Notes: generated from the letters alone by a model not told the origin. Positions 9,473 to 19,780 are shown, numbered from the stretch's first letter. The stretch is 64,000 nt of DNA from an uncultured Sphingobacteriaceae bacterium (GCA_946480915.1 CAMLLO010000022.1:7902-71901), one strand, 5' to 3'. Numbers and translations are program-made.

Positions 9473-9826
9473 ATGCTTTATACAAAACACGTGTTTATTT
9501 GTACGAATCAACGCCCCGCAGGTTCGAGAATTAGTTGTGGTGAATCTCATGGAATGGAACTGGTTGCTGCGTTTAAAAAATTAATTAAAGATAAAGGTTT
9601 AAACACAGAAATAAGAGCTCAAAAAACAGGATGCCTTGAAGCATGCGAAGCGGGCCCGTCTGTAGTTGTTTATCCCGAAGGGGTTTTTTACAGCAGGGTT
9701 CAGCTAAGCGATGTTGAAGAAATCGTAACCGAACATCTTCAGCATAACAAACCTGTTAACCGGCTGATTATGGACTTCAACGAATTACCCTGGTATAAAA
9801 AGAAACAAGATCAAGTTAGTGGCTAG
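9473..9826 (+). CDS. Thioredoxin-like [2Fe-2S] ferredoxin
   Basis: Small redox protein of the thin-ferredoxin group. From the ATG at 9473 it is 117 residues. Cysteines are spaced as in the family: HVFICTNQRP with a second Cys in ISCGE, then the pair in TGCLEACEAGP. The upstream ATG at 9452 adds seven residues with no family support. The last 4 bases overlap the end of the convergent CBS-domain gene. The electron partner cannot be inferred from context. Confidence 0.85.
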   Translation: MLYTKHVFICTNQRPAGSRISCGESHGMELVAAFKKLIKDKGLNTEIRAQKTGCLEACEAGPSVVVYPEGVFYSRVQLSDVEEIVTEHLQHNKPVNRLIMDFNELPWYKKKQDQVSG

Positions 9827-10251
9827 CTGCTGATATAGGATTCAAGCTGCTCGATTGTTGATCGCTGTATTTCAATAATTGACTTCACTGCATCGCCAAT
9901 AGAAACCATGCCACATACCCGGTTGTTTTCGATAACAGGTAAATGCCGGATGTGTCTTTCCGTCATTATGTTCATGCAATAGTCAATACTGTCTGTAGGT
10001 AAAACAGTAATCAACGAAGCTGTCATTATCTCGCTAACGGGAGTGTCTTTTGACGATTTTCCCTTAAGAACGATTTTGCGGGCATAATCCCTTTCTGTGA
10101 AAATTCCACGTAGCTCATCTCCTTCCATAACTACCAAAGCACTGATGTTTTTGTTCATCATAACTTCGAGGGCTTCGTACACGGTAGTTTCGGGTCTCAC
10201 TGAATAAACTTGTGATGGTTTAGTTGCTAGGATTTGGCTAACTGTTTTCAT
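9823..10251 (-). CDS. Two-CBS-domain protein
   Basis: A 142-residue protein made almost entirely of two CBS motifs (about 8-65 and 73-130), the adenine-nucleotide-sensing module. It has the characteristic GIFTERDYARKIVLKG segment at the end of the first CBS and HLPVIENNRVCGMVSIGD in the second. Stand-alone CBS pairs are usually regulators of unknown partners. No partner gene is adjacent. Confidence 0.93.
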   Translation of the reverse strand: MKTVSQILATKPSQVYSVRPETTVYEALEVMMNKNISALVVMEGDELRGIFTERDYARKIVLKGKSSKDTPVSEIMTASLITVLPTDSIDYCMNIMTERHIRHLPVIENNRVCGMVSIGDAVKSIIEIQRSTIEQLESYISS

Positions 10252-10331
10252 AACTGGATCGTTTCTTTAAAGTTAAGGATAATTTTTAAAACTGAAAATT
10301 GTTTGTTGAATTCCCGCTCTCTTTTAACGTT

Positions 10332-10359
10332 AAAATTCTGATTCGAGAATCAGAATTTT
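10332..10359. terminator. Palindromic hairpin, possible terminator
   Basis: A 12-bp perfect stem (AAAATTCTGATT with AATCAGAATTTT) around a CGAG loop lies upstream of the cryptochrome gene and upstream of the divergent CBS gene. The flanking A and T runs would allow termination in either direction; it could instead be an operator. Confidence 0.45.
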
Positions 10360-10465
10360 AGCTATTTTTATTGTCTTCATGGTGTCAATATTGATTTCAT
10401 TTTTGTGACAATAGAATAGGTTAATACAATTTTAACTATTTTGCATCAAATTGGTTTGTGGATAT

Positions 10466-11737
10466 ATGAATGGAAAAACCATATTAGTTTGGTTTAGAAA
10501 TGATTTGAGGGTTCATGATAATGAAATTTTACTTGAAGCAGTAAAGCGTGCCGAAACCATTATCCCTGTCTATTGCTTCGATCCTCGCTATTTTACTGAA
10601 ACCAAATATGGTACAAAAAAAACAGGCTCGATCAGAGCGCAGTTTTTATTGGAAAGCGTAAATGGCCTGCGAGAATCTCTGCAAAGTCTGGGCGGAGATT
10701 TACTAATAAGATTTGGTAGGCCGGAAGATATTCTCCCCGAGCTTTGCCAAAAATATTCTGTATCTGAAGTTTATCATCATCGTGAAGTTGCTGCGGAGGA
10801 AACAGAGATCTCCAGCAATGTTGAATCTGCCTTATGGAAACAACAAATTAATCTTAAGCATTTTATCGGCCACACTTTATACCATAAAGAGGATTTACCA
10901 TTTCCAATAAAAGATATTCCTGATGCTTTTTTGGTGTTCAAAAAGAAAGTTGAAAGAGATAGTGATGTCAGACCTGGTTTTGCCAGCCCTGATACAATAC
11001 GGGTTCCGGATAATATTGAGTGGGGAAATGTTCCTCTTTTGTCCGATTTAGGAGTGTCAATGCCTGCGTTTGATGAGCGAGCACAATGGCGATTTGTAGG
11101 CGGTGAGAAAGAAGGCTTATTCCATCTTTCAGATTTTTTGTCCAGCTATCAGGTTCCCCCCAAGGGACAAAAAAATGTTACCACAACAAATTCTTTGCTA
11201 TCGCCATGGCTCTCTTTAGGATGTTTATCGCCCCGGGAGGTTTACTGGCAAGCTAAAAACTTTGAGAAGGAGCATCCTTTACGAGATATTGCTGCACACA
11301 TTGTGCTTGAACTTCAATGGCGTGATTACTTTAGATTTATGTTAAAGAAACATGGCAGCAAAACAACTCATAGCTCTCATGATCCCGAAATAGCGGAATC
11401 TAAGGCTTTCGAAAGATGGAAAAAAGGAAAAACCGGTTCTGCTCTCGTCGATGCCTGCATGGCAGAATTAAATTCAACGGGCTTTATTAATAATCGCTGC
11501 AGGCAATACGCCGCACTATACCTGGTGAATGATCTGGCTGTAAACTGGAAAGCAGGAGCAGCCTATTTTGAAGAAAAATTAATCGATTATTCGCCCGCAA
11601 GTAATTGGGGAAATTGGACCTATATAGCCGGGGAAGGAGTTATGTCTGTCAATAAGCCAATAACAATAAAGCCAGACGTGCTTTCGGAAGAACTATATAT
11701 TAAGAAGTGGATGGCTTTGGTAAATGAGGTTCGATAA
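10466..11737 (+). CDS. DASH-family cryptochrome/photolyase with altered FAD loop
   Basis: Flavoprotein of the photolyase/cryptochrome family, 423 residues from the ATG at 10466. DASH-like features: ILVWFRNDLRVHDNE at the N-terminus, LGCLSPREVYWQ, ELQWRDYFRFM, LNSTGFINNRCRQY and NWGNWTYIAGEG. The region that in DASH proteins reads GVGNDPR instead reads GEGVMSVNKP here, and the protein then rejoins the family at EELYIKKW. This changes residues next to the flavin. The ATG at 10451 is an alternative start. Role may be single-strand repair or light sensing; activity uncertain. Confidence 0.85.
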   Translation: MNGKTILVWFRNDLRVHDNEILLEAVKRAETIIPVYCFDPRYFTETKYGTKKTGSIRAQFLLESVNGLRESLQSLGGDLLIRFGRPEDILPELCQKYSVSEVYHHREVAAEETEISSNVESALWKQQINLKHFIGHTLYHKEDLPFPIKDIPDAFLVFKKKVERDSDVRPGFASPDTIRVPDNIEWGNVPLLSDLGVSMPAFDERAQWRFVGGEKEGLFHLSDFLSSYQVPPKGQKNVTTTNSLLSPWLSLGCLSPREVYWQAKNFEKEHPLRDIAAHIVLELQWRDYFRFMLKKHGSKTTHSSHDPEIAESKAFERWKKGKTGSALVDACMAELNSTGFINNRCRQYAALYLVNDLAVNWKAGAAYFEEKLIDYSPASNWGNWTYIAGEGVMSVNKPITIKPDVLSEELYIKKWMALVNEVR

Positions 11738-11848
11738 ACTTTTTTTTGCAATAAACTTCAATTTAAATCATTTTTTAAGGAAATACTTAAGAAATATAGG
11801 CCTAAACTCTTATTTTTGCGGCTACTTTTTAGAAAATCAGAAATTTCC

Positions 11849-14644
11849 ATGGATAATTTGTCGTATCTCAGTAACGCACATTCGTCTTACATAGATTCAC
11901 TATATCAATCGTATAAACAAGATCCGGATTCAGTTGAATTCGGCTGGCAAAAGTTTTTTGAGGGCTTTGACTTTGGCCGGGGCTCTGAGGCCAATGTGGC
12001 AGGCGCCGAAACCCCCGAGCATTTCCTTAAAGAGATAAATGTTCTGAACATGATACATGGCTATCGCGATAGAGGGCATTTGTTTACAAAAACGAACCCT
12101 GTACGCGAGCGTCGTAAGTATTTTCCAGGCAAAGAACTTGAAACATTTGGATTAAGCGAAGCAGATCTTGATACTGTTTTTAATGCTGGTGTTGAAGTCG
12201 GCTTAGGCGCAGCTACCCTTCGGGATATCCGTAAATTGCTTGAAGATACTTACTGCCAGTCGATTGGTGCGGAGTTTACCTATATGCGTAATCCTGAAAA
12301 GGTAAAGTGGTTTCAAGACAGAATGGAGAAGGAACGCAATAAACCCGCGTTTTCTGTAGATATCAAAAAGCGTATTTTAAGAAAACTTAACGAAGCCGTA
12401 GTTTTCGAAAACTTTTTAGGTACCAAGTTTTTGGGTCAAAAACGTTTTTCATTAGAAGGTGCTGAAAGTGTAATTCCTGCCTTAGATTCTGTTATTGAAA
12501 AAGGTGCCGAGCTTGGTATCGAGGAATTTGTGATAGGGATGGCGCACAGAGGGCGTTTAAATGTGCTTGCCAACATCATGCATAAAACCTATCGTGATAT
12601 TTTTTCTGAATTCGAGGGAAAAGGTTACGACGAGTCAAAACCTTTTGGCGGAGATGTGAAATACCATCTTGGATTTTCTACGGATGTTGATACTCAGGCA
12701 GGCAAGAAAGTTCATTTAAGTCTTTGTCCGAATCCATCTCATCTTGAAGCCGTTGATCCGGTGGTAGAAGGTATTACAAGATCGAAAATCGACTTTAAGT
12801 ACGGTGGTGACAATAATAAGATCGCTCCGATTTTAATACATGGAGATGCTTCTGTTGCAGGCCAGGGAATCGTTTACGAAGTTTTGCAAATGTCGAAACT
12901 TGATGGTTATAAAACTGGTGGAACAATCCATTTGATTATCAATAACCAGGTTGGTTTTACAACAAACTATAAAGATGCGCGTTCGTCAACGTATTCTACG
13001 GATCTGGCCAAAGTGGTTTTATCCCCAGTATTCCATGTAAATGGAGATGATGTAGAAGCGCTGGTTTATGCCGTGAATATGGCGATGGAATATCGCCAGC
13101 AGTTCCACAATGATGTGTTTATCGACATTTTGTGCTATCGCCGATTTGGACATAATGAAGCTGATGAGCCCAAATTTACCCAGCCACTATTATACAAGGC
13201 CATAGAAAAGCACCCTAATCCAAGGGAGATCTACAATAAAAAATTGATGGAGCATGGCAGCGTTGATGCTAATCTCGCTGCCGAGATGGAGAAAGAGTTT
13301 CGCGCATTATTGCAGGAGCGTTTAAATGAATCGAAGGAAAGTAATGTTTACGAGCCGAATCAGATGTACTCTGGTGCATGGACCGGTTTGAAAATGGCTA
13401 CTCCTGATGATATATTTGCCCCTTCCAAAACTGCCGTATCGAAAGACGTTTTTCTTGATATTGCAAAACAGATTACACAACTGCCTTCTGATAAAAAATT
13501 CTTCAAAAAAATTGAGAAGCTTTTTGACGACCGCAAAAAAATGGTCGAGAATCAAACCTTCGACTGGGCAATGGGCGAGCTTATGGCTTACGGAACTTTG
13601 CTGAGCGAAGGCTTGCGTGTGCGTGTTAGCGGTCAGGATGTTGAACGTGGAACATTTTCTCACCGTCATGCAGTCGTGAAGTTTGAAGACTCTGAAGAGG
13701 AATATATCCCATTAGCTGAAATAAAAAATGGAAGCGAGCAGGCAAAATTCGACATCTATAACTCACACCTTTCGGAATACGGCGTTTTAGGCTTTGAATA
13801 TGGATATGCTTTAGCTAATCCTCAGTCATTGACGATCTGGGAAGCACAGTTTGGCGATTTCTTTAATGGAGCGCAAATTATTGTGGATCAGTTTGTGGTA
13901 AGTGCCGAAACAAAATGGCAACGCTCTAACGGCTTAATAATGCTTCTTCCTCATGGTTATGAAGGACAGGGGCCTGAACATTCATCTGCAAGGATAGAAC
14001 GTTTTATGGAGGCCTGCGCCGATTACAATATTCAGGTTACGAACGTAACAACGCCGGCGAATTACTTTCACTTATTGCGTCGTCAGTTAAAACGGGATTT
14101 CCGTAAACCACTTGTGGTATTTACTCCAAAGAGTTTATTGCGCCATCCGCAATGTGTAAGTAAGCTTGATGAATTTGCAAATGGTCATTTCCAGGAAGTG
14201 ATTGATGATACATTTGTTAAGCCACAAGATGTGAAACGTTTGTTGTTTTGTACCGGTAAAATCTATTATGATTTACTAGAAAAGCAACAAGCAGATAAAC
14301 GTACTGATGTTGCTATCGTAAGATTGGAGCAATTGTATCCAACGCCGTATGCTCAGCTTGAAAAAATAAAAGCTAAATACAGCAAAGCAAAAGAGTACCT
14401 GTGGGTTCAGGAAGAGCCTGAAAACATGGGTGCATGGCCTTATCTTTGCCGCAAATTGAGAAACACCAACATTAATCTTGATGTTATCTCAAGGAAAGAA
14501 AGCAGCAGTACTGCAACTGGGTATGCTAAGCAGCACATTTCTCAACAACTATATATAATTGGGAAAGCTTTTGAAGACAAAGCTGGTAAAGAAGTGAAGA
14601 AAACTGTGGTTGATACCACTAATAAAGCTGTTAAAGTAGATTAA
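11849..14644 (+). CDS. odhA: 2-oxoglutarate dehydrogenase E1 component
   Basis: Thiamine-diphosphate-dependent E1 of the 2-oxoglutarate dehydrogenase complex (TCA cycle). From the ATG at 11849 the protein is 931 residues, full length. It opens with the short E2-binding segment (YLSNAHSSYIDSLYQSYKQDP) seen in E1o. It has the catalytic core GMAHRGRLNVLAN, the TPP-binding HGDASVAGQG and NNQVGFTTN, and the C-terminal LLPHGYEGQGPEHSSAR. An ATG 33 bases upstream lacks family support. It is followed 18 bases later by odhB, forming the usual E1-E2 operon. Confidence 0.97.
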   Translation: MDNLSYLSNAHSSYIDSLYQSYKQDPDSVEFGWQKFFEGFDFGRGSEANVAGAETPEHFLKEINVLNMIHGYRDRGHLFTKTNPVRERRKYFPGKELETFGLSEADLDTVFNAGVEVGLGAATLRDIRKLLEDTYCQSIGAEFTYMRNPEKVKWFQDRMEKERNKPAFSVDIKKRILRKLNEAVVFENFLGTKFLGQKRFSLEGAESVIPALDSVIEKGAELGIEEFVIGMAHRGRLNVLANIMHKTYRDIFSEFEGKGYDESKPFGGDVKYHLGFSTDVDTQAGKKVHLSLCPNPSHLEAVDPVVEGITRSKIDFKYGGDNNKIAPILIHGDASVAGQGIVYEVLQMSKLDGYKTGGTIHLIINNQVGFTTNYKDARSSTYSTDLAKVVLSPVFHVNGDDVEALVYAVNMAMEYRQQFHNDVFIDILCYRRFGHNEADEPKFTQPLLYKAIEKHPNPREIYNKKLMEHGSVDANLAAEMEKEFRALLQERLNESKESNVYEPNQMYSGAWTGLKMATPDDIFAPSKTAVSKDVFLDIAKQITQLPSDKKFFKKIEKLFDDRKKMVENQTFDWAMGELMAYGTLLSEGLRVRVSGQDVERGTFSHRHAVVKFEDSEEEYIPLAEIKNGSEQAKFDIYNSHLSEYGVLGFEYGYALANPQSLTIWEAQFGDFFNGAQIIVDQFVVSAETKWQRSNGLIMLLPHGYEGQGPEHSSARIERFMEACADYNIQVTNVTTPANYFHLLRRQLKRDFRKPLVVFTPKSLLRHPQCVSKLDEFANGHFQEVIDDTFVKPQDVKRLLFCTGKIYYDLLEKQQADKRTDVAIVRLEQLYPTPYAQLEKIKAKYSKAKEYLWVQEEPENMGAWPYLCRKLRNTNINLDVISRKESSSTATGYAKQHISQQLYIIGKAFEDKAGKEVKKTVVDTTNKAVKVD

Positions 14645-14662
14645 TCGTATAAATAGAATATT

Positions 14663-16180
14663 ATGAGTTTAGAGATCAAAGTTCCGCCTGTAGGCGAATC
14701 GATTTCAGAAGTAACCTTATCCCGCTGGATAAAACAGGATGGTGATGTTGTTGAAATGGATGAAGTTATTGCTGAACTTGAGTCTGATAAAGCAACTTTT
14801 GAGCTAACGGCTGAAAAAGGTGGAATTTTAAGAACAATTGCAAAAGAAGGTGATACCCTTGAAATTGGTGCAGTGGTTTGTTCCGTTGAAGAAGGAGGTG
14901 CATCTGCGCCTGCAGCAACGCCTGCTGAAAAGCAAGCGACTGCTCCGGTTGTAAGTTCAGGATCTGGTGAAACTATCCAAATCAAAGTTCCACCTGTTGG
15001 GGAGTCTATTACCGAAGTTACTTTGTCAAGCTGGTTGAAAGCTGATGGTGACTTTGTTGAAATGGATGAGCAGATTGCAGAACTCGAATCAGATAAAGCC
15101 ACTTTCGAACTTACTGCAGAAAAAGCAGGTGTTTTGAGGCGTGTAGCTAAAGAAGGCGACGTTCTTGAAATCGGTTCTGTAGTGTGTAATATTGAAGTTG
15201 GTGCAAGTGCTGGTCAGGCAGCAAAATCTTCAGCTCCGTCTGCAGAACAAAAGCCGGCTGTTATGGCTGATAAATCTGCATCATATGCTGCAGGTACACC
15301 ATCTCCGTCTGCTGCTAAGATTTTAGCAGAAAAAGGCGTTGATGCTGGCTCGATTAACGGAACGGGTGTTGGTGGAAGAATCACTAAAGAGGATGCTCAA
15401 AAAGCTCAGGTTAAAAAGGCTGAAGCTCCTAAGGCTGAAGCTCCGAAAGCAGTAACATCTGCTCCTGCTGTTGCAGGAAGCCGAAATGAGCGCCGTGAGA
15501 AAATGTCTGGTTTGCGAAAAACTATAGCGAAAAGACTGGTTACGGTCAAAAACGAAACTGCAATGCTTACTACTTTCAATGAAGTAGATATGCAGCCGAT
15601 CATGGACATTCGTGCCAAATACAAAGATAAATTCAAAGAGAAACATGGAGTTGGCTTAGGTTTCATGTCGTTCTTTACTAAAGCAGTATGCGAGGCTTTA
15701 AAAGAATTTCCGACAGTGAATGCACGCATTGAAAACGAAGAAATCGTATATAGCGATTTTGTGGATGTTTCAATTGCAGTATCAGCTCCAAAAGGTTTGG
15801 TCGTTCCTATTATCCGTAATGCCGACGCTTTATCACTTGATGGAATTGAAAAAGCTGTAATGGGTCTTGCCGTTAAAGCGCGTGAAAATAAACTCTCGAT
15901 CGAAGAGATGACCGGTGGCACATTCACAATCACCAATGGTGGTGTGTTTGGGTCTATGATGTCGACTCCAATTATTAATGCTCCACAATCTGCTATTTTA
16001 GGAATGCACAATATTATTGAGCGCCCTGTTGCTGTTAATGGACAAGTAGTAATTCGTCCGATGATGTATGTGGCATTGTCATATGATCATAGAATTATCG
16101 ATGGACGTGAGTCCGTAGGGTTTTTAGTAAGAGTAAAGCAATTGCTTGAAGATCCAACAAGATTGCTCTTGGGAGTTTAA
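14663..16180 (+). CDS. odhB: 2-oxoglutarate dehydrogenase E2, dihydrolipoamide succinyltransferase
   Basis: E2 core of the 2-oxoglutarate dehydrogenase complex. The 505-residue protein has two lipoyl domains: residues 2-78 with lipoyl-Lys43, and 104-180 with Lys145, both in the motif LESDKATF. A peripheral subunit-binding domain lies near 210-250. Ala/Pro/Lys-rich linkers and the catalytic acyltransferase domain follow, with SYDHRIIDG near 468-476. Two lipoyl domains in an E2o is a feature of some Bacteroidetes; proteobacterial SucB has one. Operon with odhA. Confidence 0.97.
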   Translation: MSLEIKVPPVGESISEVTLSRWIKQDGDVVEMDEVIAELESDKATFELTAEKGGILRTIAKEGDTLEIGAVVCSVEEGGASAPAATPAEKQATAPVVSSGSGETIQIKVPPVGESITEVTLSSWLKADGDFVEMDEQIAELESDKATFELTAEKAGVLRRVAKEGDVLEIGSVVCNIEVGASAGQAAKSSAPSAEQKPAVMADKSASYAAGTPSPSAAKILAEKGVDAGSINGTGVGGRITKEDAQKAQVKKAEAPKAEAPKAVTSAPAVAGSRNERREKMSGLRKTIAKRLVTVKNETAMLTTFNEVDMQPIMDIRAKYKDKFKEKHGVGLGFMSFFTKAVCEALKEFPTVNARIENEEIVYSDFVDVSIAVSAPKGLVVPIIRNADALSLDGIEKAVMGLAVKARENKLSIEEMTGGTFTITNGGVFGSMMSTPIINAPQSAILGMHNIIERPVAVNGQVVIRPMMYVALSYDHRIIDGRESVGFLVRVKQLLEDPTRLLLGV

Positions 16181-16202
16181 TCTCTCTCGGAATGTAGATA
16201 TT

Positions 16203-16231
16203 AAGCCTGGCATATTGCCGGGCTTTTTTTG
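16203..16231. terminator. Terminator between odhB and convergent GIN-domain gene
   Basis: A stem of AAGCCTGGCA with TGCCGGGCTT (one G-U pair) and a T-run of seven lies just after odhB. Its reverse face could also serve the converging gene. Confidence 0.85.
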
Positions 16232-16236
16232 TTAAA

Positions 16237-16965
16237 CTAGTTTTTGGCGATTCGACCCGAGCCGCTCTTTACCTGGCTCACCTGTGCATTTCCTGAATAG
16301 GTAATGTTTCCGGACCCGCTAAGATGCGCGTTTAACTGATCATCCGCATGGATGTAAACGTTGCCGGAGCCGCTGACTTTAATGTCCGCAGTCTTTGTGT
16401 TGAGCTTCCTTCCTTCAAATTCGCCCGAGCCACTTACTGCAATATTAGCGCTTTGAGTGATACCAGAAGCATTGATTTTTCCGGAGCCACTTATCGCGGC
16501 ATTGTAGATTTTTGTTGTCACATCTAGACGGATGCTTCCAGAGCCGCTAACACTGGTATTTAGCTTGTCTGTTTTAATAGTGTTGCTAAGTTCCATTTCT
16601 CCTGAGCCACTAAGAGAAAGATGATTCAGAGATTTGGCGGTTATGTAAATCTTAGTTTTACGGTTATTCCAGTTCCAGCCACTACTTGTTTTAGAATTCC
16701 GGATTTTTAATGTGCCTTCTTCTACCTTTGTTTCAATGTTTTTGATCAGGTCTCCATCCCCCTCAATTTTAAGACTTTCAGTATTTCCCATTTTTATGTA
16801 AACATCATAGGCGCCGCTGGAGCTTATCCCGTTAAAGTTAGAAACCTGTCTTTCTTCAATGGAAATATCATTATTAATATTGTTTAAAAGGGTTTTAGTT
16901 CCTGCGACGCTTATAAATGGAAGCAATAATACGATCCATCCGAATGATGCTAATATTCTGTTCAT
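16237..16965 (-). CDS. Secreted head GIN domain protein (DUF2807)
   Basis: A 242-residue exported protein starting at MNRILASFG, with a signal peptide (ILASFGWIVLLLPFISVAG). The rest is a repetitive right-handed beta-helix-like domain with many GSG turns (SGSGEMELS, VSGSGSIRL, ISGSGKINA, VSGSGEFEG, VSGSGNVYI, LSGSGNITY). This is the typical pattern of DUF2807 or GIN-domain putative auto-transporter adhesins. An alternative upstream start at 16992 gives nine more residues. Function unknown. Confidence 0.9.
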   Translation of the reverse strand: MNRILASFGWIVLLLPFISVAGTKTLLNNINNDISIEERQVSNFNGISSSGAYDVYIKMGNTESLKIEGDGDLIKNIETKVEEGTLKIRNSKTSSGWNWNNRKTKIYITAKSLNHLSLSGSGEMELSNTIKTDKLNTSVSGSGSIRLDVTTKIYNAAISGSGKINASGITQSANIAVSGSGEFEGRKLNTKTADIKVSGSGNVYIHADDQLNAHLSGSGNITYSGNAQVSQVKSGSGRIAKN

Positions 16966-17394
16966 GTCAAATCTTTTTTTATTAGACGCCAAGACTGCTA
17001 ATTAGTTGCAACAATTCTTAATAAACTTTCCTTCACTTTAAATTTATCTGTATCAGCGATAATTGAACTTGCATTCGCTAATCCGAGGAGGTTTAAGCAT
17101 CGCTCATTTAAAAGTACAAGTGTTAAGCTTCAGCTTTTCCAGCGAAATGAACCGGGGTTTGGCAGGGATTTGTGGCAGTGGTTTATGCTTATACCAATGA
17201 AAATTAAAGAAAAATATCGTTGATGAACTTCTACGAGGCAGCTTTTACCAGCTTTTCAGGTTTATTGCTCTTTACCATTTAATATTAGCATGTAAAATCA
17301 GGAGTTAAGGCTAATTTATCATGCAATTACGAAATAGTTTTCCTTAAGAGCATTAATCAATTAACTTTGGGCTCCAAAACAACAAAAAATAAAC
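16966..17394. promoter_or_regulatory. 429-base intergenic region with weak candidate promoter for lpd
   Basis: No convincing coding sequence is present. A -7-like box TAACTTTG (17362-17369) lies 26 bases before the lpd ATG, but the expected upstream TTG reads TTC, so the promoter is only a weak call. The rest shows no repeat or stable hairpin that I could identify. Confidence 0.3.
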
Positions 17395-18798
17395 ATGCAA
17401 TACGACGTTACGGTAATAGGAAGCGGGCCAGGTGGATATGTAGCCGCCATCAGGTGCGCCCAATTAGGTTTAAAAACTGCTATAGTTGAAAAGTATAATA
17501 CATTGGGCGGAACTTGCCTTAATGTTGGTTGTATCCCTTCAAAGGCGCTTCTGGATTCGTCAGAGCATTACCATAATGCTGCCCACACCTTTAAGACACA
17601 TGGTATCGACCTTAAAGATTTAAAGGTAAATATCGGCCAGATGATTGCCCGCAAGAATGTTGTTGTGCAGGAGAATACAGCGGGAATACAATTCCTGATG
17701 AAGAAAAATAAGATCACTACCTATCAGGGTTTAGGATCTTTTGTTGATAAAAACACAATAAAGATTACTAAGACAGAAGGTGGAGAAGAGACTATCACAA
17801 GTAAAAATGTAATTATCGCGACCGGATCTAAACCGACAGCTTTACCTTTTCTTCCGATAGATAAAAAAAGAATCATCACTTCTACGGAAGCGTTGAACCT
17901 TACTGAAGTACCTAAACATTTGATCGTGATAGGTGGGGGGGTAATAGGCTTAGAACTCGGTTCGGTGTATGCCCGTTTAGGAGCAAAAGTAACTGTGGTT
18001 GAATTTATGGATGCTATTATCGGTACCATGGATAAAACACTCGGTAAAGAACTTCAGAAATCATTGACGAAAATTGGCTTTGAATTCCTGCTAAGCCATA
18101 AAGTAACCGGAGCTTCTGTAAAAGGGAAAAACGTAACCGTAACTGCCGAAAATCCAAAAGGAGAAAAGGTAACAATTGAAGGAGATTACTGTATTGTTGC
18201 TGTTGGTCGTTCAGCATATACAGAAGGTTTAGGTTTAGAAAAAGTAGGTATTACTTTAGAGGAACGTGGTAAAAAAGTACCGGTTAATGATCATTTAGAA
18301 ACTCCTGTAAAAGGTATTTATGCTATTGGCGATGTGGTACGCGGTGCTATGCTAGCTCATAAAGCTGAGGAAGAAGGTGTTTTTGTTGCTGAGACAATAG
18401 CTGGACAAAAGCCTCATATCAATCATAATCTTATCCCGGGTGTTGTTTATACCTGGCCGGAAGTTGCGAGTGTGGGATATACTGAAGAGCAATTAAAGGA
18501 ACAGGGAAAAAAATATAAAGCAGGTTCATTTCCATTCAAAGCTAGTGGACGTGCAAGGGCCAGTATGGATACAGACGGATTAGTTAAGGTATTGGCTGAT
18601 GCTGAAACAGACGAAATTCTTGGTGTACATATGATCGGTCCCCGTGTTGCGGATGTGATCGCAGAAGCAGTGGTAGCAATGGAATTCAGAGCTTCGGCAG
18701 AAGACATCGGACGTATTTGCCACGCTCATCCAACATACACCGAAGCATTTAAAGAAGCAGCTTTAGCGGCAACTGAAAACAGAGCACTGCACATATAA
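17395..18798 (+). CDS. lpd: Dihydrolipoyl dehydrogenase
   Basis: FAD-dependent E3 component shared by 2-oxoacid dehydrogenase complexes; it reoxidises dihydrolipoamide. The 467-residue protein has the FAD Rossmann motif VIGSGPGGYVAA (8-19) and the redox disulphide GGTCLNVGCIPSK (Cys41 and Cys46). It also has the NAD-binding VIGGGVIGLELGS, and the C-terminal catalytic HAHPTYTEA near 444-452. Full length. It is separated from odhAB by one divergent gene, consistent with function in the same complex. Confidence 0.97.
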   Translation: MQYDVTVIGSGPGGYVAAIRCAQLGLKTAIVEKYNTLGGTCLNVGCIPSKALLDSSEHYHNAAHTFKTHGIDLKDLKVNIGQMIARKNVVVQENTAGIQFLMKKNKITTYQGLGSFVDKNTIKITKTEGGEETITSKNVIIATGSKPTALPFLPIDKKRIITSTEALNLTEVPKHLIVIGGGVIGLELGSVYARLGAKVTVVEFMDAIIGTMDKTLGKELQKSLTKIGFEFLLSHKVTGASVKGKNVTVTAENPKGEKVTIEGDYCIVAVGRSAYTEGLGLEKVGITLEERGKKVPVNDHLETPVKGIYAIGDVVRGAMLAHKAEEEGVFVAETIAGQKPHINHNLIPGVVYTWPEVASVGYTEEQLKEQGKKYKAGSFPFKASGRARASMDTDGLVKVLADAETDEILGVHMIGPRVADVIAEAVVAMEFRASAEDIGRICHAHPTYTEAFKEAALAATENRALHI

Positions 18799-18815
18799 TA
18801 TTAACGCTGAAGTAA

Positions 18816-18852
18816 ACAACAAAGGCTTAGAAATTTTTCTAGGCCTTTGTTG
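18816..18852. terminator. Bidirectional terminator after lpd
   Basis: A long stem (ACAACAAAGGCTTAGAA with TTCTAGGCCTTTGTTGT, one G-U pair) lies between lpd and the convergent SGNH hydrolase gene. Confidence 0.75.
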
Positions 18853-18874
18853 TTTAGAATACTCCCAGGTTTGA

Positions 18875-19612
18875 TTAGATGAAAAGTGCTGATTTTTCCT
18901 TGGTGAGAAGAATCGCTTTATCGATCTCTTCTTTAAATATCTTAGCCCCTTTGCTATTTAGATGTACTCCGTCGATTGTTAAGTGTAGCTTTCGTTTTGC
19001 ACTTAAATTATCTGCCATACCCATACTGCAGCTTACCAGATCTAAAAACGCGGTATTTGAGAAACTGTCTAAACAGTAGTCCTGTGTGTTGAGATGACTT
19101 AATTCTTCCTGGAATCTTTCTGCAATATCAACGAGAATGCAGTTGAACTCTTTTGCGATTTTTTTAATGATGCTGTTATAACTAAACAATTTTGCGTTAG
19201 TTTCGGTCAGAAGATTTTCGTTGATGCACCCTAATGTTGGCAGAATTATTTCAGAATTACAGTTGCTCTTGATGTACTCTATCGTTCGTTTCAACACTAT
19301 TTCAAAATCAGCCGGCGCTGCTGGTATATTCCCGCATTTTAGCTGACGCTTATAATCCTGCTGAAACCAGAAGTTTCGATGTTTGAAAGTAGAGAGCAGA
19401 ATATCAGCTGTAGCGGTTTGTAAAACTATCGCCTTGTATGTATTATTTGTTTGAAGCAGCGTTTTTAAACGCTCAAAAATTTTATTCAAGGTTTCACCGT
19501 TAACACCAGCGTTCTCGATCGTCCAGTAGGGGTGCTCATTCTCAATCATTTTAACCCAATCAACACCTTGTGTTCCCCGGGTAATGCTATCACCAATGAA
19601 TAAAACGTTCAT
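18875..19612 (-). CDS. SGNH/GDSL-type esterase or hydrolase
   Basis: A 245-residue cytoplasmic SGNH hydrolase. The block I nucleophile motif is NVLFIGDSITRG (GDS at 7-9), block II Gly is in GVNGET, and the C-terminal catalytic pair is in DGVHLNSKG (Asp and His). No signal peptide. The substrate is unknown; the family removes acyl or acetyl groups from lipids or carbohydrates. Confidence 0.9.
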   Translation of the reverse strand: MNVLFIGDSITRGTQGVDWVKMIENEHPYWTIENAGVNGETLNKIFERLKTLLQTNNTYKAIVLQTATADILLSTFKHRNFWFQQDYKRQLKCGNIPAAPADFEIVLKRTIEYIKSNCNSEIILPTLGCINENLLTETNAKLFSYNSIIKKIAKEFNCILVDIAERFQEELSHLNTQDYCLDSFSNTAFLDLVSCSMGMADNLSAKRKLHLTIDGVHLNSKGAKIFKEEIDKAILLTKEKSALFI

Positions 19613-19780
19613 AGTGTAATTGTTTATATTGTTATAGATGGAAGCTGAGCCAATTGGGTTACAGAAAATTAATATTATCCATTATCTTTTCATACCACGC
19701 GACATGCTTTTATGTTTAAAGAATTTTAATGTATACGTCTTTAAAATGTTTTACGAGATTTGCCCCAGAAATATAACACC

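Noticed and set aside
13322..13669. Reverse-strand frame inside odhA
   Set aside because: Shadow of the odhA coding sequence.
15406..16011. Long reverse-strand frame inside odhB
   Set aside because: Shadow of a codon-biased real gene; no independent family.
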